From the NCBI GenBank assembly GCA_964639255.1, contig CAZXDP010000091.1:1-5329 (forward strand): DNA of 5,329 nt, written 5' to 3'. The notes beneath the pieces are model-generated. The model was given only the letters and a program-made list of their open reading frames with translations. It was not told the DNA's origin and ran no database searches. The first letter of the stretch is position 1. Each line of letters begins with the position of its first letter. A program made the position numbers and the translations under genes. Shown piece after piece: positions 1 through 5,329 of this stretch. Source of the DNA: NZQO01 sp964639255. Lineage in GTDB: Bacteria; Bacteroidota; Bacteroidia; Flavobacteriales; Flavobacteriaceae.

Positions 1-2309
1 TCTACAATTTTACCGATGTAAATGTGATCAACAAGACCTTGAACGATACCCTTCGACTTCGTGCCGAATTTAAAGGGGGCGACGATATGGACGACCAGTT
101 CAACCTTTCGCTCTACCATACCATTAATTTGGAGGGACGCTCGGTGGTGGGTGTCCGAAAATCAGACATCACTTTTAAGGACAATGTTTGGTATCTTAAT
201 GAAACCAATAACAACCTGAACAAGGTGGTTTTCGACAGAGATTTCAAAACCATACGTATCGATAGCCTGGTGCTCAACCATAACGACGAGGTGATTCAAC
301 TGGCGGGCGTGGTGCGCGACTCTACTTACAAGGACCTCAAACTTCGTTTCAACGATGTAGATATTGGAAAAATAACGCCAGATATTGATAGTTTGCGCTT
401 GCGCGGAAACGTGAACGGCCGGTTGAATTTTCTTCAGAAAGGCGGGGCGTACTATCCCAACTCATCGGTAACCATAGATGGTGTTGTCATCAACCAAATT
501 CCCTTTGGCGATTTAAATTTGGAGATTAGCGGAAACGAAGATCTTTCAAAATACAACATTAATACATCCTTGGTAAATAACGGCGCAAAATCTATCAACG
601 CCATAGGCCAAATTGATGTAAGCGCCAACACTCCCAGCATACGCTTAGATGTAGATTTGAACGAATTCAACCTACAGGCGCTTAGCCCCTTTGGTGGTGA
701 TGTTATTACCGATATTCGCGGTCTTATGAGTGGTAATGCGAGGGTATCTGGCAATTACAAATCGCCAGATATATTAGGAAGGTTTCTGGTAAATGGCGGC
801 GGACTCAAAATCCCCTTTTTAAATACCGATTTCGGAATAGCCGATAATACCCGTGTAACGGTAACCAACAGTCAATTTAAAATGGATGCCACCACAATTA
901 CCGACACCAAATACCAAACTACCGGTACGTTTTCTGGAGTTGCGACCCATAAAAATTTCAGTGATTGGGCACTAGACCTGGATGTAAGCACCAACAGGTT
1001 GTTAGTGCTAGATACCAAACCCGAGGAAGAATCACTTTACTACGGTACCGCCTTTATTAGTGGTACGGCCGACATTGTAGGTCCTGTAGATGAGCTGGAA
1101 ATAGATGTATTTGCCACTACTGAAGAAGGTACCACCTTCAAGATTCCACTAAGCGATACCGAAACCATTAGCGACGACTCTTTTATCCACTTTTTGTCTC
1201 CCAAGGAAAAAGAGGCTCTAACCACTGGAGGAGTTATCGAAACGCTAGAGGAGAAAGGAATGACCCTCAACTTCGACCTCGATATTAACGATAATGCTGA
1301 AGTAGAGGTAGTAGTAGACCAAGTGAACAACTCTAGGCTCATTGGTAGGGGAGCCGGTACCCTTTTGATACGTATCAATACCTTGGGGAAATTTCAAATG
1401 TGGGGCGATTTCTTGGTAATCGAAGGCCTATTCGATTTTCGCTATGGTGGATTGATTCAGAAAGAGATAGAGGTAGTGCCCGGCGGTAATATTACGTGGG
1501 ACGGACAGCCAGAACGGGCCAATCTCGACTTGAGCGCTCGGTATGAAACTGCCGCAAATCCGTCGGTACTGCTCGATAACCCCACGATGAACCGAAAAAT
1601 ACCCGTAGAGGTAATCGTAGACCTTTCTGGCGAGATCATCCAGCCTGATTTGAACTTCCGTATCGACTTTCCGAGGGTAAGCAGCACCTTAAAAAGCGAA
1701 TTGGAATATGTATTGCGAAATGAAGATGAACGCCAAAAGCAAGCCTTGTTCTTAGTCGCAACAGGGTCATTCGTAAATGACGATTACCAAGGCGCCAATG
1801 CCTTTACCGGAACATTGGTAGAACGTGTTTCGGGACTAGTCAACGAACTATTTGCAGATGAGGATGGCAAGTTTGCCGTGGGACTGGACTATACCCAGGC
1901 TACCAATTTACCCAACCAGGAAACTGCCGGCAGGGTGGGCGTAACCCTTTCAACACAAATTAACAAACGTATATTGATCAATGGCAAGGTGGGTGTACCC
2001 GTTGGCGGAGTGAACGAAACTTCGGTGGCGGGCGATATCGAGGTACAATGGTTGGTGAACGAGGACGGTAGCCTGCGCATCAATTTTTTCAATAGGCAGG
2101 CGGATATTCAGTTTATTGGGGAAGAACAGATTTTTGAACAAGGAGCAGGGGTTTCCTATTCAGTAGATTTCGATACCTTTAGCGAATTGGTGTTCAAATT
2201 GTTCAACAAGCGACTCACCTTGGAATCTGAGAACGAATTACCCGTCATTCCAGACGATAACAGCTATCCGGTAGACTTTAATGACGACGCCAAACTAGAG
2301 GAAGAATAA
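1..2309 (+). CDS. tamB: TamB-like translocation/assembly protein (DUF490), C-terminal part; 5' end outside window
   Basis: TamB-family proteins are anchored in the inner membrane and form a long hydrophobic beta groove across the periplasm, implicated in phospholipid transport to, and assembly of, the outer membrane. The frame is open to the left edge (first full codon at 3, reading YNFTDVN before the GTG at 24), so the GTG is an internal valine, not the start. The N-terminal membrane anchor and, judging from family length, roughly half the protein are missing. Numbering from that GTG, the visible 761 residues are almost all beta-strand with no membrane segment. Glycine-rich units recur near residues 128, 237, 347 and 441. 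The DUF490 signature is clear: EEGTTFKIPLSDTET at 367-381, SFIHFLS just after, and later NLDLSARYET, PVEVIVDLSGEI, and PDLNFRIDFPRVSSTLKSEL followed by a QALFLVATGSF stretch. The protein ends in an acidic tail (734-761). There are no cysteines. It converges on ridA with no intergenic base. Family assignment is secure; the exact transported cargo in Bacteroidota is not settled. Confidence 0.93.
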   Translation, partial: YNFTDVNVINKTLNDTLRLRAEFKGGDDMDDQFNLSLYHTINLEGRSVVGVRKSDITFKDNVWYLNETNNNLNKVVFDRDFKTIRIDSLVLNHNDEVIQLAGVVRDSTYKDLKLRFNDVDIGKITPDIDSLRLRGNVNGRLNFLQKGGAYYPNSSVTIDGVVINQIPFGDLNLEISGNEDLSKYNINTSLVNNGAKSINAIGQIDVSANTPSIRLDVDLNEFNLQALSPFGGDVITDIRGLMSGNARVSGNYKSPDILGRFLVNGGGLKIPFLNTDFGIADNTRVTVTNSQFKMDATTITDTKYQTTGTFSGVATHKNFSDWALDLDVSTNRLLVLDTKPEEESLYYGTAFISGTADIVGPVDELEIDVFATTEEGTTFKIPLSDTETISDDSFIHFLSPKEKEALTTGGVIETLEEKGMTLNFDLDINDNAEVEVVVDQVNNSRLIGRGAGTLLIRINTLGKFQMWGDFLVIEGLFDFRYGGLIQKEIEVVPGGNITWDGQPERANLDLSARYETAANPSVLLDNPTMNRKIPVEVIVDLSGEIIQPDLNFRIDFPRVSSTLKSELEYVLRNEDERQKQALFLVATGSFVNDDYQGANAFTGTLVERVSGLVNELFADEDGKFAVGLDYTQATNLPNQETAGRVGVTLSTQINKRILINGKVGVPVGGVNETSVAGDIEVQWLVNEDGSLRINFFNRQADIQFIGEEQIFEQGAGVSYSVDFDTFSELVFKLFNKRLTLESENELPVIPDDNSYPVDFNDDAKLEEE

Positions 2310-2312
2310 TTA
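2307..2312. other. Abutting convergent stop codons (TAATTA)
   Basis: The + strand TAA at 2307-2309 ends the tamB-like gene, and TTA at 2310-2312 is the TAA that ends ridA on the - strand. The two coding regions touch without sharing a base, and the joint forms the palindrome TAATTA. No hairpin followed by a T-run is visible on either side, so any transcription terminator would have to lie inside the opposing gene. Confidence 0.95.
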
Positions 2313-2690
2313 CAGGGATGCAATCATCGATATTTCCACATTCACGAATTTCGGCAAATTAGCTACCTCTACCGTTTCGCGCGCGGGCGCCGTATCCTCG
2401 TCGAAATATTGGGCGTACACCTCGTTGATAGCGCTAAAGTTGTTCATATCGCTAATAAAGATAGATGTTTTTAATACGTGCCCAAAGGTCATATTGGCGG
2501 CTTCTAGTACCGCCTTTAGGTTTTCCATTACCTGTCGGGTTTCCTTTTTGATATCGCCCTCCACAAGTTGACCTGTAGCGGGGTCTATCGCTATCTGTCC
2601 AGAGGTATAGAGCATGTCCTTTTTCATCACCGCTTGGCTATAAGGGCCTATGGGAGCAGGTGCATTTTGGGTGTTGATTATTTTTTTCAT
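2310..2690 (-). CDS. ridA: RidA family reactive intermediate/imine deaminase
   Basis: Complete 126-residue protein, the normal length for this family. RidA is a small cytosolic trimer that hydrolyses reactive enamines and imines, such as 2-aminoacrylate released by PLP-dependent serine/threonine dehydratases, to the keto acid and ammonia, thereby protecting PLP enzymes. The N-terminus APAPIGPYSQA (9-19) carries the family's conserved tyrosine (Y17). YTSGQIAIDPATG (28-40) supplies S30 and G31 of the pocket. R104 in TAPARETVEVANLPK matches the substrate-carboxylate-binding arginine (R105 in E. coli), and E119 in NVEISMIA matches E120. The active-site set is thus intact, favouring true RidA over the arginine-less Rid subgroups. 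The residue after the arginine is E105, where E. coli has serine; I recall this as common in Bacteroidota. The start at 2690 fits the family N-terminus exactly. It lies 17 bases behind lptD and is probably in its transcript. It has no cysteine, unlike E. coli RidA. Confidence 0.96.
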   Translation of the reverse strand: MKKIINTQNAPAPIGPYSQAVMKKDMLYTSGQIAIDPATGQLVEGDIKKETRQVMENLKAVLEAANMTFGHVLKTSIFISDMNNFSAINEVYAQYFDEDTAPARETVEVANLPKFVNVEISMIASL

Positions 2691-2707
2691 TTTTAAGAAG
2701 GAATTGT
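2691..2707 (-). promoter_or_regulatory. lptD-ridA spacer with A-rich translation start context
   Basis: Read on the - strand, the 17 bases between the lptD stop and the ridA ATG are ACAATTCCTTCTTAAAA. There is no GGAGG-like Shine-Dalgarno sequence; instead the ATG is preceded by TTAAAA, the A-rich start context usual in Bacteroidota. I see no match to the Bacteroidota promoter pattern (TTTG, spacer, TAnnTTTG) and no terminator hairpin here, which supports co-transcription of ridA with lptD and perhaps translational coupling. Confidence 0.6.
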
Positions 2708-5329
2708 TTAAAGTCGTTGGTCTGGCTCGCGCCGTTTGTCGTACTTGATATCGCTTAACACAGACGATTTAATACCTATGTAAAAATACCAAGAAGTATT
2801 TACGCTTCCTATGGGTGTCCAGTTGAAACTCATCTTCCAGCTTTCAAGGTCTCGCTGAAATCGCAGCTGCGTCAAGGTTACACCGTTGTTTTTGAAATCG
2901 TAACCCGAAGAGATACCTACCTTCCAACGGGGCGAGAGCTCCAGGTTGGAGCTGAACATGAGCGATTGAGAGGAAATTTCACTTTGTCGCTGGGTGTTAT
3001 TATAAGTAATGGTATAAGCCAATCGTAAATCCCAAGGAATTTCGTAATTGAACCACGTTACATTTCGATCGATATCGGTGTTTTCGCTTTCAAAAATATC
3101 GCCATCGTACAGGTCGGGCGCCTCTCCGAATAGATCATCGGGCCTTCCGCCATTTCTAAAAGTTTCATCTTCCAGCTTGTTGGTCGTCTCCGGCTCGCCT
3201 TGAAAATCCTTACTCGAGAAGGTATAATTGATGCTTATATTCGCATTGGTAAGCCGAAACAAACTACCGCCGTTATTGATGTTGAATTCATCGATACGTT
3301 GGTTGTTATTATTTAATGCGTAGGGATCGAGCGCACCAATAAAGTTAAAATCCAACTTTTCCACCAAAGGGATGCTCCCCGTAACTCGTAAAGGGCTCCA
3401 AGGAAGGGAATCTCCCGCCAAATTATAGGCAGTGGAAAAATTCAGGTTGTTGAGCAAAATTATTTTTTTCGGCTCGGTAGCGGTGGTATCCCTATCGCGT
3501 ACCTTGGCCTCGAAGGTGTTGCTAAGCGAAAGCCCAATACTGCTGCTAAAATTTCGACTTGGAGCACCGAAGAGTGTGTTTTCAAAACGCGAATAGGCTA
3601 CGACCTCGTCTGCCACTCGTGGATCGGCAGAGGGGACGGTATATTGGTCATAATACTCATCAAATCCGGGGTTGATGTTATAGCTTAACGAGGGCCGCAT
3701 AACGTGGCGAATGGCTTGTATCTTGCTGTCCCTTCCAAAGTTGAAGGTCCCGTATACCGTAGAGCCCAAACTCGTGTTAAAGTTATAGGTTAAGTAACGG
3801 TCAAAGCCGTTAATCGTGTCTTGCACCACAGCACCCGCGCCATCGTTCAAAGTTTCATCGAATGAGCGACGTATGGTTTTCAAGGTCCAAGTTTCCCGCA
3901 ACGAGGTACCTGCCGAAGCGCTAATAAACTTCATAATCTTGAAGTTGGTGCTTATAGGTATATTATGTCGTGCTCCTATCTGTGCCGTTCGGAACATTTC
4001 AGAAGTAAAAAAATCATCGTCTGTGGTTTCAATACGGTTTTGTGCCGAAAGATCGTATTGAAAATTTATGTTGTGCACTATCCCGCTCTTGATGCCATTT
4101 TTGGGGGCAAATGGAAACACACGAGACACACTGGCATCGAGGTTGGGCAGCGACATGGTAACGGCTTGGGTATTGGTGTTTTGGGTATGGGTGCCCGCCA
4201 AGGTTACGTTTACCTGCGGCTCACCCTCAAATGTTTTAGAATACGATACCGAAGAGTTTAAGGTGTTGACCAAAGCACTGGCATTGTTTACCTGATTGAT
4301 GGATTGCTGAAAGAAACGGCTGCTCCCTAAGTTCACCGATGCCGAAAAACGGGAAGACGGACTCGCCTTTGGATCTTGGTTGTGCGTCCACCGGATGTTA
4401 TAGACCGAACTTTGCGAAAAATCTGGAAATCCACGTTCGCTATTTATCAAATTTTCATAACGAAGGCTCACGTTACCGCGAAAGCGATAGCGAGCCGTAT
4501 AGGTGCTCTCCCCCCGTAGAGCATAACTTCCGTTGGTATAATAATCGCCCAGTAGTGTAAAATCCAGATAGTCGTTAATGGCAAAATAATAGCCGCCGTT
4601 CTGGAAAAAGAAGCCGCGGTTGTTATTTTCGCCTATTACGGGTATGATAAATCCTGAAGTTCTATCTTCTGTTAATGGAAAATAGGCAAAGGGCAATCCC
4701 ACGGGGGTAGGTACATCGGCGATGTACATATTGGTGAGCCCCGTTACAATTTTTTTCTTCGGAACAAACTTCGCCTTGCGGGTATAGAAGTAATACTCTG
4801 GATCGTCTAAGTTGATAGAGGTGGTAAATCGCACGTTCTTCAGAAAAACCACCGAATCGTTCTCCTTCTTGGTCACCTCGGCAAGTACGTTAAATCCGCT
4901 TTGTTCTGTCCTCGAATTGAAAACCAGTGCTTTTTCGGTATCGAAGTTAAACCGTATGGAATCGGGCTTCACCTCATTTTGAGCCTGAACAAAAACGGGT
5001 TTCTGGACATAGGTGCCTGCGCTGTCTATGCCTTTGGCGTACACTTCGTTCTTATTGTAGTCCAAAATTATGAGTCCGGCATCAATGCGGGTATCGCCAT
5101 AGATAACATAAGCCTGGTTGTACATATACACCTTGTTGTTCTTACGGTCTATATAAACATAATCTTCGCCGTAATAGTCTACCACATACTCTAGCATCTC
5201 CTTTTGCGGTACGATAGAGTCTTTTCTTACAGAATCGTTAGCGATAGGATTTGTCTCCTCGAGAACATTTCTTACAGGAACTACAAGTGTATCTGCTTCC
5301 TCGCTGGCAGGGAGATCGGGCTGGTTCTT
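2708..5329 (-). CDS. lptD: LptD-family outer-membrane LPS assembly protein, Bacteroidota type; 5' end outside window
   Basis: LptD is the outer-membrane barrel that receives lipopolysaccharide from the periplasmic Lpt bridge and inserts it into the outer leaflet, working with the lipoprotein LptE (not in this window). The frame has no stop between the methionine at 5197 and the right edge: 44 further codons (KNQPDLPASEEAD onward, ending SIVPQKE) form a polar linker, so the start and signal peptide lie beyond 5329. Numbering from M5197, residues 1 to about 150 form the OstA-like beta-jellyroll (AYVIYGDTRIDAGLIILDY, then NEVYAKG). The barrel entrance follows: VPTPVGLPFAYFPLTEDRTS at 162-181, then GFIIP, resembling the proline-bearing gate and SGFLIP motif of E. 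coli LptD. The rest, to 829, is alternating aromatic beta-strand with long loops, including an acidic one at about 675-710 with GRPDDLF at 684-690. The last strand, WYFYIGIKSSVLSDIKY, is followed by a charged tail ending DQRL. There are no cysteines. The alternative, a generic OstA-like barrel, is less likely given the gate motif. Confidence 0.93.
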   Translation of the reverse strand, partial: KNQPDLPASEEADTLVVPVRNVLEETNPIANDSVRKDSIVPQKEMLEYVVDYYGEDYVYIDRKNNKVYMYNQAYVIYGDTRIDAGLIILDYNKNEVYAKGIDSAGTYVQKPVFVQAQNEVKPDSIRFNFDTEKALVFNSRTEQSGFNVLAEVTKKENDSVVFLKNVRFTTSINLDDPEYYFYTRKAKFVPKKKIVTGLTNMYIADVPTPVGLPFAYFPLTEDRTSGFIIPVIGENNNRGFFFQNGGYYFAINDYLDFTLLGDYYTNGSYALRGESTYTARYRFRGNVSLRYENLINSERGFPDFSQSSVYNIRWTHNQDPKASPSSRFSASVNLGSSRFFQQSINQVNNASALVNTLNSSVSYSKTFEGEPQVNVTLAGTHTQNTNTQAVTMSLPNLDASVSRVFPFAPKNGIKSGIVHNINFQYDLSAQNRIETTDDDFFTSEMFRTAQIGARHNIPISTNFKIMKFISASAGTSLRETWTLKTIRRSFDETLNDGAGAVVQDTINGFDRYLTYNFNTSLGSTVYGTFNFGRDSKIQAIRHVMRPSLSYNINPGFDEYYDQYTVPSADPRVADEVVAYSRFENTLFGAPSRNFSSSIGLSLSNTFEAKVRDRDTTATEPKKIILLNNLNFSTAYNLAGDSLPWSPLRVTGSIPLVEKLDFNFIGALDPYALNNNNQRIDEFNINNGGSLFRLTNANISINYTFSSKDFQGEPETTNKLEDETFRNGGRPDDLFGEAPDLYDGDIFESENTDIDRNVTWFNYEIPWDLRLAYTITYNNTQRQSEISSQSLMFSSNLELSPRWKVGISSGYDFKNNGVTLTQLRFQRDLESWKMSFNWTPIGSVNTSWYFYIGIKSSVLSDIKYDKRREPDQRL

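Noticed and set aside
24..26. GTG at 24 as the start of the tamB-like gene
   Set aside because: The frame is open to the window edge with plausible coding sequence, and the family is far longer with an N-terminal membrane anchor; the GTG reads as an internal valine.
1125..1139. Perfect 6-bp inverted repeat GAAGGT/ACCTTC with a 3-base loop
   Set aside because: It lies within codons of the conserved EGTTF motif, has no T-run after it and is mid-gene; best explained by coding constraint.
452..2141. Open frames on the - strand inside the tamB-like gene (452-754, 1040-1378, 1457-1687, 1889-2092, 1950-2141)
   Set aside because: They are antisense to a strongly recognisable conserved protein, have low-complexity Ser/Pro-rich translations and no recognisable domain or start context.
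2317..2328. Small hairpin GATG-CAAT-CATC just past the tamB stop as a terminator
   Set aside because: A 4-bp stem with no T-run is too weak, and the bases encode the end of RidA.
2681..2687. A7 tracts on the coding strand (ridA start at 2681-2687; lptD at 3463-3469 and 4750-4756) as phase-variation slippage sites
   Set aside because: Seven-base tracts are short for phase variation and simply encode Lys-Lys-Ile type stretches common in AT-leaning genomes.
3816..5194. Open frames on the + strand inside lptD (3816-4061, 3965-4261, 4068-4295, 4339-4560, 4901-5194)
   Set aside because: They overlap each other and lie opposite conserved LptD sequence; the translations resemble no family. The one at 4901-5194 looks hydrophobic only because it mirrors beta-strand codons.
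5195..5197. ATG at 5197 as the true start of lptD
   Set aside because: The same frame continues without a stop to 5329, encoding a polar linker; a protein starting at this methionine would have no signal peptide, which an outer-membrane barrel needs.
5223..5277. Direct repeat TTTCTTACAG at 5223-5232 and 5268-5277
   Set aside because: Two 10-base copies, 45 bases apart and in frame, encode similar VRK/VRN residues in the polar linker of LptD; only two copies, so chance or minor linker duplication.

Overview
The window looks like chromosomal core-genome DNA from a marine-type member of the Flavobacteriaceae (Bacteroidota). Three things point there: the typical Bacteroidota form of LptD, with an OstA-like domain and a GRPDDLFG-containing acidic loop; a large TamB-like protein; and an A-rich ribosome-binding context (TTAAAAATG) in place of a Shine-Dalgarno sequence. 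The genus is not resolvable by reading.

Three genes fill nearly every base. On the + strand, positions 1-2309 hold the C-terminal part of a TamB/AsmA-like translocation and assembly protein; its beginning lies left of the window. On the - strand, reading right to left, come the LptD-family LPS transport protein (5329 down to 2708, start beyond the right edge) and then, after 17 bases, a complete ridA (2690 down to 2310). The two transcription units converge with no space between them: the tamB stop TAA and the ridA stop TAA (TTA on the + strand) abut at 2309/2310 as the palindrome TAATTA.

The two large genes serve the same envelope surface. TamB-like proteins are thought to span the periplasm and help move phospholipid to, or assemble proteins in, the outer membrane; LptD is the outer-membrane barrel that inserts lipopolysaccharide. 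RidA is a cytosolic enamine/imine deaminase, probably co-transcribed with lptD without a clear functional link. None of the roughly 1,770 encoded residues is a cysteine, so LptD cannot use the disulfide switch known from E. coli.

I found no mobile element, RNA gene, CRISPR array, frameshift or hidden extra gene. The window does not appear to contain an unknown system. The observations worth a second look are structural and organisational: the abutting stops, the cysteine-free LptD, the regular repeats in TamB, and acidic segments in both large proteins.
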